The notes under the pieces were generated by a model, which was given only the letters and a program-made list of their open reading frames with translations, made no database searches and was not told the origin of the DNA. From Bacillota bacterium (GTDB lineage Bacteria > Bacillota_I > Bacilli_A > Erysipelotrichales > Erysipelotrichaceae): a stretch of 64,000 nt of DNA. Shown here piece after piece: positions 15,134 through 24,107 of this stretch (the first letter of the stretch is position 1; the number at the start of each line of letters is the position of its first letter). Both the position numbers and the translations under genes were made by a program. Location: positions 45,142 through 109,141 of the forward strand of contig JAEWFD010000034.1 of NCBI GenBank assembly GCA_023388995.1, in the 5' to 3' direction.

Positions 15134-15508
15134 TCAGCGTATTTCTTTCAAAATAGCCGGCAAAAAAGCAATGATCTGGTAAAACTTGCACGCGTCACTT
15201 TCTTTCATCCACAAGATCGGAGAGTGTACAATAAGGTCATTGCGCCTGCAAATATTGATCACAAACAGCCCTTCCGCCTTGCGCTTCCGTTCATCATACA
15301 CATAAGAAAGCAGCACATCAGAACTATTTTGGTATTGCTGGTAAAAAAGAATCCGCTCCTGACAGATTACGAATAATTCATACTTGGCAAAAATGAGCCG
15401 GGCTTGTCTGCCATCCACAATCTCACAGGGCAAATCAAGCAGCAGTTGCTGCGACTTCAGAAGTCGTGCAGCATCCAGCAATGTGGGAATATGACGAATC
15501 GATCTCAT
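15134..15508 (-). CDS. hypothetical protein, about 124 residues
   Basis: No family is recognised. The sequence alternates hydrophobic and basic residues, with EIVDGRQARLIFAKYELFVI and a later INICRRNDLIVHS, which suggests a small alpha-beta fold. Soluble, no signal peptide. The start is uncertain: the ATG at 15506-15508 has AAGAGGTGGTGAGAACA upstream, while GTG codons at 15518-15520 or 15515-15517 would add four or three residues. A weak hairpin (ACAGG...CCTGT followed by TTTT, minus strand, about 15093-15115) may terminate it. Confidence 0.6.
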   Translation of the reverse strand: MRSIRHIPTLLDAARLLKSQQLLLDLPCEIVDGRQARLIFAKYELFVICQERILFYQQYQNSSDVLLSYVYDERKRKAEGLFVINICRRNDLIVHSPILWMKESDACKFYQIIAFLPAILKEIR

Positions 15509-15594
15509 TGTTCTCACCACCTCTTTTTAGTATGCCTGCCAAATAGTGATTCTCTGTCAAATTGATCGCTTTATTTGCAAATCTTCAAAAATAA

Positions 15595-15643
15595 TTGACA
15601 AAGAAAGAAAACAGGTATATTGTATATAACGTATATATACAAT
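15595..15643 (+). promoter_or_regulatory. promoter and palindromic operator of the GntR-ABC operon
   Basis: TTGACA at 15595-15600 is followed by AT-rich DNA with TATTGT at 15618-15623 as the -10 at 17 bases. The arms ATTGTATATA (15619-15628) and TATATACAAT (15634-15643) are perfect inverted repeats separated by five bases. They overlap the -10 and start site, as expected for autorepression by a YtrA-type GntR protein. Confidence 0.75.
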
Positions 15644-15659
15644 AATTTAGGAGCTTACT

Positions 15660-16037
15660 ATGGACATTCTCATCACCAACAGCAGTGACAAGCCGCTATA
15701 CGAACAAATAATAGCGCAAATTAAACAGCAAATCCTGTCCGGAATGCTTCAGGAGGGTGAAATGCTGCCTTCTATGCGCCTTCTTGCCAAGGAATTGCGC
15801 ATCAGCGTTATTACCACCAAACGTGCATATGAGGAACTGGAACGCGAGGGGTTTATCATCACCATGACCGGACGAGGAAGCTTCGTGGCACCAAAAAATC
15901 TGGAAATTATCAAAGAAGAACGCTTGAAACAAATTGAGGAGCTGCTATGCAAAGCAATTGAGGTTGCCAGCACCAGCAACATCCCTCTTTCCGACATTCA
16001 AGACATGCTTCAACTACTATGCAAGGAGGAATTATAA
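15660..16037 (+). CDS. GntR-family regulator, YtrA type
   Basis: A 125-residue repressor consisting of a GntR winged helix (residues about 8-75; PLYEQIIAQIKQQILSG, MRLLAKELRISVITTKRAYE, GFIITMTGRGSFV) plus a short helical tail for dimerisation. This is the YtrA subfamily, which lacks a large ligand domain and controls adjacent ABC transporter genes. Its TAA overlaps the ATG of the ATPase (TAATG), so the genes are coupled. The perfect palindrome at 15619-15643 is its probable operator. The inducer is unknown; in relatives it is often a cell-wall-active compound. Confidence 0.9.
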   Translation: MDILITNSSDKPLYEQIIAQIKQQILSGMLQEGEMLPSMRLLAKELRISVITTKRAYEELEREGFIITMTGRGSFVAPKNLEIIKEERLKQIEELLCKAIEVASTSNIPLSDIQDMLQLLCKEEL

Positions 16038-16885
16038 TGATTCTGCAAATACAAAACCTGGCGAAAAACTATCCGTCATTTTCTTTGGGTCCCCTTTCCC
16101 TGAGCTTGCCGAAGGGGACAATCATGGGAATTATCGGCGAAAACGGCGCCGGCAAAACAACCATTATTAAATCAATCTTAAATATCATTCATTCCGAACA
16201 AGGAACTATTGAGGTATTTGGAATGGATCATAAGCAAAACGAAAAGCTGATCAAGGAACAAGTTGGAGTAGTATTAGATGAAAGCCATTTTCATGATTTT
16301 CTGACAACTGCCGAGATTGGTTCCTTCATGTCCAGCATCTACAAGAACTGGAATGCGGAAAAATTTCAATCTTATCTCACGCAATTCCAGCTTCCCGCCA
16401 AGAAAACGATCAAAACCTTTTCCCGGGGGATGAAAATGAAGCTGTCAATAGCCGTTGCACTCGCCCATGAACCAAAATTATTGATTCTGGATGAGCCTAC
16501 CAGCGGATTGGATCCTGTTGTAAGGGAAGAGATTTTAGGAATATTTATGGATTTCATTCAAGACGAAGAGCACAGTATTTTCTTTTCTTCGCATATCACC
16601 AGTGATATCGAGAAAATTGCTGATTATGTAACTTTATTGCACAAAGGAAAAATTTTACTTTCTGCATCCAAAGATGATATCTTGACAAAGTACGGCATCA
16701 TAAAGCTGCCGGCAAAAGAGTTTTCGCTAATTGACCGCGCTTCTTATATTGGCTATCATCAAACACAGTTTGGCTATGAACTGCTGGTGAAAGACCGGCA
16801 TGCTTGGAAGCGCCAGCGCCCTGGTGATATCATTGAACAACCGCATTTAGATGACATCTTGATTTATTTCGTGAAAGGAGCATAA
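16037..16885 (+). CDS. ABC transporter ATP-binding protein (YtrB-like)
   Basis: A 282-residue ATPase starting at ATG 16037 after AAGGAGGAATTAT. Walker A is GENGAGKTTI near residue 40, the signature loop is FSRGMKMKLSIA, Walker B is LLILDEPTSGLD and the switch histidine is in FFSSHITSD. The last 60 residues form a small accessory domain. It works with the membrane protein encoded four bases downstream, moving an unknown substrate or sensing cell-envelope stress. The FSRGM loop in place of LSGGQ is usual for the ABC-2 type subfamily. Confidence 0.92.
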   Translation: MILQIQNLAKNYPSFSLGPLSLSLPKGTIMGIIGENGAGKTTIIKSILNIIHSEQGTIEVFGMDHKQNEKLIKEQVGVVLDESHFHDFLTTAEIGSFMSSIYKNWNAEKFQSYLTQFQLPAKKTIKTFSRGMKMKLSIAVALAHEPKLLILDEPTSGLDPVVREEILGIFMDFIQDEEHSIFFSSHITSDIEKIADYVTLLHKGKILLSASKDDILTKYGIIKLPAKEFSLIDRASYIGYHQTQFGYELLVKDRHAWKRQRPGDIIEQPHLDDILIYFVKGA

Positions 16886-16889
16886 GCAA

Positions 16890-17516
16890 ATGATTGGCTT
16901 ATTAAAAAAGGATATTTACGCATTATTACGCTATGCCCGCATTTTCCCGGTATTCATTCTCTTATATGCCGGAATGTCTTTGTTCATGGATGAAAGCGGA
17001 ACGTTCATCACATCAACGATTATCATGATCTGTGCCACAATGTCCGTTTCTGCCTTTGCGTATGATGATATGGCGAAATGGAATACGTATGCCTTATCTA
17101 TGCCCATCAGGCGAACCGACCTTGTTTACAGCAAGTATTTGCTGGCGGCATTGCTGCTAAGTGTTTCGCTGATCGTCTCGGGTTTCATGCAATGGCTGAT
17201 CTACACTTGGAATGGGGCTTTCCAATTCCAGGAGTTTATACTATCGATTTCTGTTTTGAGTGGAATGGCACTGCTGTTTGTCGCCTTCTTGTTCCCGTTG
17301 ATCTTCAAGTTCGGCGTTGAAAACAGCAGAATCATGATCCTCGTGCTGCTGGCTGTTCCAAGTGCTGCAGTAATCGCCATCAGCAAGCTGTCGCTGCCAT
17401 GGCTCAATATAGAACGACTCATGGAGTGGCTGAATTTGCTGCCCTTGCTTGGTCTTGGCTGCTTTCTCTGTTCCGTCTTGCTGTCAGCACACATCGTTTT
17501 TAAACAGGAATTCTAA
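16890..17516 (+). CDS. ABC-2 type permease
   Basis: A 208-residue integral membrane protein with about six hydrophobic segments, the usual topology of the ABC_2 membrane family of YtrC/D type. The start MIGLLKKDIYALLRYAR, with a short amphipathic helix before the first span, is characteristic. A loop with YDDMAKWNTYALSMPIRRTD between spans 2 and 3 is also a typical family block that probably contacts the ATPase. It is the last gene of the GntR-ABC operon. AAAGGAGCATAAGCAA precedes the ATG. Confidence 0.88.
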   Translation: MIGLLKKDIYALLRYARIFPVFILLYAGMSLFMDESGTFITSTIIMICATMSVSAFAYDDMAKWNTYALSMPIRRTDLVYSKYLLAALLLSVSLIVSGFMQWLIYTWNGAFQFQEFILSISVLSGMALLFVAFLFPLIFKFGVENSRIMILVLLAVPSAAVIAISKLSLPWLNIERLMEWLNLLPLLGLGCFLCSVLLSAHIVFKQEF

Positions 17517-17622
17517 ACGGCATACTTTTTTAAATCTATTGTTCACTAAGCTGCTAAACGATATAATGATTAGCATAACACAATTGATCGCAAGAAGCCG
17601 CAATCAATAAGAAAGGCCCCCT

Positions 17623-18411
17623 ATGAGAGCAGCAACCTATAATGTATGGAATGAAAATAAAGGCAAAGGAGATCGATTCGATCAGTTGATGCATGAGATA
17701 ACGACAGTTGATGCAGATATCATTGGTTTGCAGGAGGTCACCCGGTATTTTTTTGATACCCACCTCGCACTCCTCACCCAATATCCTTACAAACACTATG
17801 AGATGTATAGTAATGAAGACGAAGGTTTGGCTATTTTAAGCAAGCATCCTATTACAGAAACTTTCTTTTTGCACACAGCAAGCAAATATGCAAATAGCAA
17901 TGCGCTGCATGTAAATGTGCAAGTTGGTAATTCCCGGCTTTCCTTTACGAACATCCATTTGCCATGGGATAGTGCCATTGCCAAAGAAACACAAATTGTG
18001 GCAATTGATGCGTTCATCCACGAGCAGTATAAACAGAAAACGGCGGAATATTATTTGCTGGTGGGTGACTTCAACTGCGGTTTCGATTCCAGCGTCCATC
18101 GATTTCTTTTGGGTGACCAAACTCTGCAAGATGCGGAATCTAATCCTTATTGGCAGGAACTTTCAAGTTCTTATGCCGCACTGCACAACTTGCCGCTGCA
18201 ACCTACTTTGGATTTCGTCAAGAACCCACGCTGGCAAGGCAAGAATTCGATTTACATTCCTTGTGCGGTAGACCGCATGTATCTCATGGATAACTGGACT
18301 CCTTGCAGCCTGCAATTTGCCGGGATATTCGGAACTGCTGTTTCTTCAATAAACAACCTGTCTGCCAGTGACCATTATGGCGTGCTGGCCGATCTGCATA
18401 TTCCTGAATAA
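17623..18411 (+). CDS. endonuclease/exonuclease/phosphatase-family hydrolase
   Basis: A 262-residue EEP-fold metal-dependent phosphoesterase. The motifs appear in order: ATYNVWNENKG, ADIIGLQEVT with the metal-binding Glu, an N-I-H-L-P block (FTNIHLPWDS), LVGDFNCGFDS with the Asp/Asn pair, and the terminal SDHYGVLADL with catalytic Asp-His. There is no signal peptide, so it acts inside the cell. The substrate could be a nucleic acid, a phosphoinositide-like lipid or another phosphodiester; sequence alone does not decide. It is monocistronic with GAAAGGCCCCCT upstream. Confidence 0.88.
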   Translation: MRAATYNVWNENKGKGDRFDQLMHEITTVDADIIGLQEVTRYFFDTHLALLTQYPYKHYEMYSNEDEGLAILSKHPITETFFLHTASKYANSNALHVNVQVGNSRLSFTNIHLPWDSAIAKETQIVAIDAFIHEQYKQKTAEYYLLVGDFNCGFDSSVHRFLLGDQTLQDAESNPYWQELSSSYAALHNLPLQPTLDFVKNPRWQGKNSIYIPCAVDRMYLMDNWTPCSLQFAGIFGTAVSSINNLSASDHYGVLADLHIPE

Positions 18412-18446
18412 AAAAGGTCCCGGATACATTGCATCTGGGATCTTTT
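18412..18446. terminator. bidirectional terminator
   Basis: AAAAGGTCCC-G-GAT and ATC-T-GGGATCTTTT form a stem between the convergent hydrolase and ABC exporter genes. A-runs and T-runs on either side serve both strands. Confidence 0.7.
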
Positions 18447-18449
18447 GCA

Positions 18450-20231
18450 TTATTGGAGCTGATAGTTTTGTGCTTGCGACTGAAAGAGCTGATAGTATAA
18501 GCTATCCGTCTTTTTCATCAATGCTTCATGGGTATCATAATCACTGACACTTCCTTGATCAATGATCAATATCTTGTCACAGAACACACTGCTGGACATC
18601 CGATGCGAAATATAAATCGCTGTTTTTGCACCCACTAAGTGATTGAAATTTTGATAGATATCTGCTTCTGCCAGTGGATCAAGTGCACTTGTCGGTTCAT
18701 CCAAAATAACAAATGACGCAGCTTTATACAATGCTCGGGCAATCGCAATTTTCTGCCCTTCACCGCCGGATAGTTCAATTCCATTTTCATCATAGGCTTT
18801 GCCGAACCTTGCTTCAATGCCATCCGGCAACGAAGCAATTTTTTCCTTCATGCCTACTTCCGCAACAATCTCATCCATACGAATTGCATCAGCTGTCGCA
18901 GCATTTCCTTGAATGTTTTCTTTGATACTGAAAGCAAACAGCTTGTAATCCTGGAAGATAGCCGCCATCTGCTTGCGGTAGCTGCCCTCTTCATAGTCCA
19001 TCATATCATGACCATTGACTAAGATCTTGCCTTGTGTCGGCTGATACATTCTGCATAGCAGTTTCACCAATGTTGTTTTCCCGGCACCATTGAGACCGAC
19101 AATGGAAATCTTTTCTCCTTGCTGAATGGTAAAAGAGATATCATGCAGCACTTCCGTTTTACTGCCCGGATATTGAAAGCTGACGTTCTGAAAGGCAATG
19201 GAATGTACTTCATCCAATTGCAGCGTGCCGCCAAGACTGCGCTCTTCTTCCAGTAGCATGAACTCCATAAACGGATCAAGATACCCCAAAACCTGAATCA
19301 AAGTAATGATTTCCAGTCCCAGTGAACCAACTGCCAGAGAGAACTGAATTGCAGCGTTTACATACATCGTGAAGGAGCCAAGGCTGATGCGTGGTCCAAA
19401 GCGATCACTCAAAACACGAATCCCTACATAGCCATATGCGATAGCCGCCTGCAGGTCGTTCATTGCATTGTAGATTCCCAGATACAACCCTTGTTTCCTC
19501 GCATACCTGCCTAAGTAGTCGATTATTTCGATCGTATAATTCTTTACCCGCTGAATCAACATATCTTTCATGCCATACAAGCGGATATCTTTTGCCAGTT
19601 TGTCTTGAAAAAATAGATGCACATAGTATCCGTATTTGCGGTTAATTGGAATCAGCTGACCAAAAAACTGCATCTGATACTTCATGAACGTGCGGTAAAT
19701 CAGCCAGGATAGCCCGATGACAAGCAGCAGCCCCCCTACCAGCATGTTGCTAAGCGTCCATAGAAGCACCAGCAAACTGAAAACAGTGGTGCTGTATTTT
19801 AGAAATGCTGACAATGCTTCCACAAACCGGAACATTGCATTTTGGTTGTTTAGTGCAAAGACAGCCCGTTCTTTCAAATCCAGATAATATGGATTCTCTA
19901 AATGCTGATATTCTACATGCATAATTTTGCGCGCCATTTCCAAACTCATCTGATCGCGGACATACAAGTTTTTTACATACATGATTTTCTTCATCCACAG
20001 GTTGAGCCATTCAAAGAAGAGATTGCTGAAAATGATAACCAGTATCCACTGCCCCAGTATATCCAAAGATGCTTTCGCAACCATCGATTCAATTAAATAC
20101 TTCGGTAAAATAACATTCAGTAAGATTTGAATACTCCCTAGTGCGGATTGAATGACCAGCAAAATAATATAGGAGGGTGAAACCTTCCATGCGAGTGCAA
20201 AAAACAACTTTAACTTTGTCATTGTCTTCAT
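18450..20231 (-). CDS. ABC half-exporter 2 (membrane domain plus ATPase)
   Basis: A 593-residue protein with about six membrane helices (residues 1-320) and a C-terminal ATPase (about 345-590). Walker A is VGLNGAGKTTLV, the signature LSGGEGQKIAIARAL, Walker B FVILDEPTSALD and the H-loop YISHRMSS. Its ATG overlaps the stop of the upstream half-exporter (ATGA), so the two probably form a heterodimer. The substrate is unknown; this pair type often exports peptides or antimicrobial compounds in Gram-positive bacteria. No precursor peptide gene was recognised around it. Confidence 0.92.
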   Translation of the reverse strand: MKTMTKLKLFFALAWKVSPSYIILLVIQSALGSIQILLNVILPKYLIESMVAKASLDILGQWILVIIFSNLFFEWLNLWMKKIMYVKNLYVRDQMSLEMARKIMHVEYQHLENPYYLDLKERAVFALNNQNAMFRFVEALSAFLKYSTTVFSLLVLLWTLSNMLVGGLLLVIGLSWLIYRTFMKYQMQFFGQLIPINRKYGYYVHLFFQDKLAKDIRLYGMKDMLIQRVKNYTIEIIDYLGRYARKQGLYLGIYNAMNDLQAAIAYGYVGIRVLSDRFGPRISLGSFTMYVNAAIQFSLAVGSLGLEIITLIQVLGYLDPFMEFMLLEEERSLGGTLQLDEVHSIAFQNVSFQYPGSKTEVLHDISFTIQQGEKISIVGLNGAGKTTLVKLLCRMYQPTQGKILVNGHDMMDYEEGSYRKQMAAIFQDYKLFAFSIKENIQGNAATADAIRMDEIVAEVGMKEKIASLPDGIEARFGKAYDENGIELSGGEGQKIAIARALYKAASFVILDEPTSALDPLAEADIYQNFNHLVGAKTAIYISHRMSSSVFCDKILIIDQGSVSDYDTHEALMKKTDSLYYQLFQSQAQNYQLQ

Positions 20232-22036
20232 ACTTGTACCCCTTCCTGATAGTATTTTCCTTGAATTGTAAACATCTCATAGTATTTTCCCTGATTTTTC
20301 ATCAGTTGTTCATGATTGCCGTACTCCACAATTCCTTGCTTATCAAACAAGGCAATGGTATCGCAGAATTTGGTGCTGGCTAGGCGATGCGAAATATAAA
20401 TTGCCGTTTTGCCCTCTACCAAGTCATTGAAGCTGCGGTAGATATCTGCTTCTGCCAAGGCATCTAAAGCAGCCGTCGGCTCGTCCATAATCACCATGTT
20501 GGCATTCTTGTACAATGCTCTGGCAATTGCCAATTTCTGGCTTTCGCCTCCGGACAGTTCTGTTCCCTCTTCATCAATGACCTTCAGCAAAATCTGATCC
20601 AGCTGCTGCGGGAATTGTTCCACTTTTGATTGTAGTCCAACCCGTGACAGAGCATCCCATACGCGCGTCTCATCAATTCCCTCTGATTTGCACGCCACAT
20701 TTTCCTTGATGGAATATGCCAGCATGTTAACTTCTTGGAACACGACGGAGAACATTGCAAATAAGTCTTCTTTACGATATTCAGAAATAGCTTTGCCATT
20801 GATCAGAATATCTCCTTCTTCGATCGTAAACAGTCCCAGCAGCAGTTTAATCAACGTGGTTTTCCCGGCACCATTAATCCCGACAATCGCAAGGCGTTCC
20901 CCTTTTTTGATATGCAAATTCAAATTGCGGAAAACATACTGATCGCTTTTCGGATAGCGAAAACTAACATTGCGGAATTCAATTTCCAGTGTTTCGGCTT
21001 CCTTGGGCAATGTCCCTCCTTGTTCTCCCATATCAGTGTCGATAAAACGGTAGTAATCTTGGACATACAGAGCTTCGTGCAGTACAAAGGAAACCTTTTC
21101 AGTCAGATTTTTCATCACCGCCGATAAGCTCAGCACTGCAGCGAGATACATCGAAAAATCAGCGATCCCCATTCCTTGTACCACATAATACACCAGAATG
21201 CCATATGTTATGGCATTCGATACAAGCATGGAAGCAATGCTGGATAAAGAAAAGTAGTACTCCCGCTGCTTGATTTCCCGCTCCACATCGATGTATTCTT
21301 TTATTTCTTCTTTGTAGTTCGTTAATATCTGATCTCGCAAATCATACATGCGAATATCTTTCCCATATCCGAAATCATGTGTCGTGTTATAGTAATACGC
21401 TTTTCTTCGCTGCGCATGTCCCAGCTTTCCTTTTTGTTGATAGCGATATTGGTAACTCTTGTTCTGTGCCCATAATACTAGACCAATATGCAAGCATAAA
21501 CCCATTACAATCAGCAAATTGCGTTGGCCGATTACCAGAATCAGAATCACTGCTGTCAGAGCATCGGCACAGCCTTCGAAGAGTTTATGGTAGATACCCT
21601 CGATGCCGTTGTCATTGGAACTGAAGGATTGCAGCGCTTTGTCATTCTCCTCTAAGAAATTGGCATCTTCCGTATACTTATAATCCATGCCTGCCAATTT
21701 CACTAGCGTATCTGTCAAGTAATCCATGCGGAGAAAGGAAATATTGGAATACACCGAATCTTTGGAGTAACTGCGGATACAGCCAATCAATAATGCCAAT
21801 GCGAAATATCCAGCAGCAAGCAGTATTATATCTTGCGTTGCTTTGTTTCCTTGCAGAAACAGAATCATCTGCTTTGGCAGCATCACTGCCAGCAGAGGAT
21901 AAACTGCCGCAGAAATGGTAAATAGCACAAAAGCTCCAAAGATCCGCTTATCCTGCTTCCAGGCATTCCGAATCATTTTGATCAGCACTGTTCCCAATGC
22001 CAGATTAGAAGGTTGTTTATTGTTCATGTTCTTCAA
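20228..22036 (-). CDS. ABC half-exporter 1 (membrane domain plus ATPase)
   Basis: A 602-residue partner of the downstream half-exporter, with six predicted membrane spans in the first 330 residues and an ATPase after about 360. Walker A is VGINGAGKTTLI, the signature LSGGESQKLAIARAL, Walker B MVIMDEPTAALD and the H-loop YISHRLAS. Both ATPases keep the Walker B catalytic Glu, so both sites could be active. The start lies within the last 20 bases of the ArsR-type regulator gene; a second in-frame ATG nine bases on is equally possible. Confidence 0.92.
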   Translation of the reverse strand: MKNMNNKQPSNLALGTVLIKMIRNAWKQDKRIFGAFVLFTISAAVYPLLAVMLPKQMILFLQGNKATQDIILLAAGYFALALLIGCIRSYSKDSVYSNISFLRMDYLTDTLVKLAGMDYKYTEDANFLEENDKALQSFSSNDNGIEGIYHKLFEGCADALTAVILILVIGQRNLLIVMGLCLHIGLVLWAQNKSYQYRYQQKGKLGHAQRRKAYYYNTTHDFGYGKDIRMYDLRDQILTNYKEEIKEYIDVEREIKQREYYFSLSSIASMLVSNAITYGILVYYVVQGMGIADFSMYLAAVLSLSAVMKNLTEKVSFVLHEALYVQDYYRFIDTDMGEQGGTLPKEAETLEIEFRNVSFRYPKSDQYVFRNLNLHIKKGERLAIVGINGAGKTTLIKLLLGLFTIEEGDILINGKAISEYRKEDLFAMFSVVFQEVNMLAYSIKENVACKSEGIDETRVWDALSRVGLQSKVEQFPQQLDQILLKVIDEEGTELSGGESQKLAIARALYKNANMVIMDEPTAALDALAEADIYRSFNDLVEGKTAIYISHRLASTKFCDTIALFDKQGIVEYGNHEQLMKNQGKYYEMFTIQGKYYQEGVQV

Positions 22037-23099
22037 ATTCCTTTCCAGCCATTTCTATGAGTGATTTCCCCAATTCTGCCAGCCGCTTGCGATTTAACTC
22101 GTAATACAGCTTCCTCGATGTTTGGTCAACATGGAAAATCAAAAATTCCGATGGTCCTAAAATGCCGATATGGTGTGATATGGTTGCCGGCGTTAAGTGC
22201 AATTGATCTGCAATTTCTTGCAGATAGAACCTCTTTTGCGAAAGCATCTGCAAGATTTTCATGCGCGTTGGATCAGACAGTGCCTTCATTGCCGAAATCA
22301 ATTGCGCATCATTGAATTTATTTTGCTCTTTCCACTTGCTGATCAAATCTACAAAGATACCACTGTGAATGACGATGGTTTCGCCTACTTCCTGCAGCAT
22401 TACTGCATTAAACGCAAAAATGGAGACATACACTGTCATTTCCGCATCAAGATCTAATATCAGCTTCGTTGCAATGATTGATCCGCTTGCGGAAAGCTCC
22501 TGCAAACATGCTCCTATCTCTTGCTTGACAATCGATGCATGCTGTTCACAAATCATAGCTGTACTTTGAAGCAATGCCTTCATATCTTGCAGTAGTTGAT
22601 AGCGATTATTGTAGAAGTTGATGATTTGCAGCTTTCGATGATCCGAAAACGATGACTTCGCCACTACTGTCAGTACTGTCACCAAATCGTCCACAACTGT
22701 CCTGTCATCCGCATCTTGGTCTGTCAGCAATGCAGATAAAGCTTGATTGATTGCCTGATCACTTTCTTCCTTCGAGAATGCCTGCTGTTCAAATAATGAC
22801 TGCACATGTGGTAGGATATTGCGAAACAACGAGCCTTGATCATCTTCTGCATACCAAAAATCTTTCATCGCTGCATATTGCACAAGCAGCGGCTCAGTTT
22901 CCCGCCATACAGTCGTTTTATAATTCATTAAAGGCGCAAAAATTGTCTGCATATCCTGTTTGGCAAAACCAAACCGATCATGATTTGCTATCATTTCCTC
23001 TTCGCTTTGCAATGTTCTTTGCTCTAAACAAGCAACTGCCTCAAACCACCAATTGGGTTCTGGCTGTACTTGAAACCTCTTTTTCATGTGATTCACCAT
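22017..23099 (-). CDS. ArsR-type winged-helix regulator with a long N-terminal domain
   Basis: About 360 residues. Only the last 90 form an ArsR winged helix: MKALSDPTRMKILQML, LQEIADQLHLTPATISHHI, then a wing with TSRKLYYELNRKRL. The first 260 residues are helical and resemble the DUF5937-like N-terminal domain of long ArsR regulators; no metal-binding Cys motif is seen, so it may sense a compound exported by the adjacent ABC pair. Starts at ATG 23097-23099 or an in-frame ATG 12 bases later are both possible, the second with better spacing from AAGGA. It heads the three-gene operon. Confidence 0.85.
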   Translation of the reverse strand: MVNHMKKRFQVQPEPNWWFEAVACLEQRTLQSEEEMIANHDRFGFAKQDMQTIFAPLMNYKTTVWRETEPLLVQYAAMKDFWYAEDDQGSLFRNILPHVQSLFEQQAFSKEESDQAINQALSALLTDQDADDRTVVDDLVTVLTVVAKSSFSDHRKLQIINFYNNRYQLLQDMKALLQSTAMICEQHASIVKQEIGACLQELSASGSIIATKLILDLDAEMTVYVSIFAFNAVMLQEVGETIVIHSGIFVDLISKWKEQNKFNDAQLISAMKALSDPTRMKILQMLSQKRFYLQEIADQLHLTPATISHHIGILGPSEFLIFHVDQTSRKLYYELNRKRLAELGKSLIEMAGKEFEEHEQ

Positions 23100-23109
23100 C
23101 CTTATTAGA

Positions 23110-23177
23110 AGATTATCACTATATTATATGTTTGTCAATGTTTTTAGATAACCATCTAAAGTAATTTATAGTGATAA
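23110..23177 (-). promoter_or_regulatory. promoter and nested inverted repeats before the ArsR-ABC operon
   Basis: On the minus strand TTGACA (23133-23138), 17 bases and TAATCT (23110-23115) form a promoter. TTTAGAT-AACC-ATCTAAA (23143-23160) lies just upstream of the -35. An outer pair TTATCACTATA (23113-23123) and TATAGTGATAA (23167-23177), 11 bases and perfect, encloses both. Either could be the regulator's operator. Confidence 0.65.
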
Positions 23178-23181
23178 AATA

Positions 23182-23206
23182 AAAGAGTAATCCATTTTGA
23201 TTACCC
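23182..23206 (-). terminator. terminator of the polysaccharide operon
   Basis: On the minus strand GTAATC-AAAATG-GATTAC is followed by TCTTTTATTTT, just before the ArsR promoter region and across the stop of the cytidylyltransferase gene. Confidence 0.75.
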
Positions 23207-23611
23207 TTGATTAGATTCTGATTGAGCACGCTCTAAATCATGCTTAATTTTAGTTGTCGAAATTCCTTCTGTTCGCGGCAAATAGATTACTTCGCAAATA
23301 TCTTTCAATTCGTCAAAGCGACCTTCCCAGTCATCCCCCATAACCATAGCATCGGCATGATAGTTTAAGATATCATCGCGCTTTTGCTCCCAGACATGTT
23401 CGGGAATCACCAAGTCCACATATCGAATTGCCTCCAGCATCATTTTTCGCTCTTGATAGTCATGGTATGACTTCTTTCCTTTGATCGCATTAAATTCATC
23501 GCTGGATAATGCAACGATCAAATAATCACCCAGTGCTCTGGCACGCTTCAACAACCGAATATGACCCCAGTGCAATAAATCATAAGTACCATATGTAATA
23601 ATTCGCTTCAT
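23201..23611 (-). CDS. tagD: glycerol-3-phosphate cytidylyltransferase (TagD-like)
   Basis: A 136-residue nucleotidyltransferase that makes CDP-glycerol from CTP and glycerol 3-phosphate. The family motifs are complete: TYGTYDLLHWGHIRLL with HxGH at residues 15-18, then the MGDDW block, and RTEGISTTKIK near the end (RTxGISTT). Size matches TagD/GCT (about 130). It is the last gene of the surface-polysaccharide operon, one base after the Alg13-like gene, so the product is probably decorated with or built from glycerol phosphate. Confidence 0.93.
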   Translation of the reverse strand: MKRIITYGTYDLLHWGHIRLLKRARALGDYLIVALSSDEFNAIKGKKSYHDYQERKMMLEAIRYVDLVIPEHVWEQKRDDILNYHADAMVMGDDWEGRFDELKDICEVIYLPRTEGISTTKIKHDLERAQSESNQG

Positions 23612-23612
23612 A

Positions 23613-24107
23613 TTAAGATTTCCTTCCTAAGATATCGTCAATATAATTTCTCAAATAGTCTAGCACAACATGGGTATTGCTTTCAAATACCGGCACGGTA
23701 AAATGATCCAGCATGGCAATTTTATCTGCCAATTGTTCTTCTTCATAACAGGATAGAATATATCCGGTGGATGCAAATTCCGCTACAATCTCCTTTTGGT
23801 GATCATCGGTATGCTCACCATAGCGATGGAGCCGATTTACTGCAATGACTTTTTTGCCTAGCTTCAGGGCGCTGACAATGGTTCCTGTTCCTGCATGCGT
23901 AATAATGTAGTCTGCTTCTTCCATGTATTGGTGCATTTGTTCTGCCGAACAAAAGGCAAACTGCTCCAAAAGAGCACTGTTATAAGCAGTATATCCGCAT
24001 TGCACTTTTACCGGCTGCTTGATGCTGCCATTCTGAACGCAGGATTCCACCATTTCCAGCAAGCGGATAAAGGGCATATCCTGGGTTCCCAGACATACGA
24101 ATACCAT
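23613..24107 (-). CDS. Alg13/PssE-like glycosyltransferase subunit
   Basis: A 164-residue protein resembling the C-terminal half of a GT-B glycosyltransferase, the catalytic partner of a split enzyme (Alg13 in yeast, Cps14G or PssE in bacteria). It starts MVFVCLGTQ, contains ADYIITHAGTGTIVSALKLG, which binds the nucleotide sugar, and RYGEHTDDHQKEI, all typical of the family. Its start overlaps the stop of the Alg14-like gene by one base. The pair usually adds the second sugar to a lipid-linked unit. The exact sugar cannot be read from sequence. Confidence 0.88.
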   Translation of the reverse strand: MVFVCLGTQDMPFIRLLEMVESCVQNGSIKQPVKVQCGYTAYNSALLEQFAFCSAEQMHQYMEEADYIITHAGTGTIVSALKLGKKVIAVNRLHRYGEHTDDHQKEIVAEFASTGYILSCYEEEQLADKIAMLDHFTVPVFESNTHVVLDYLRNYIDDILGRKS

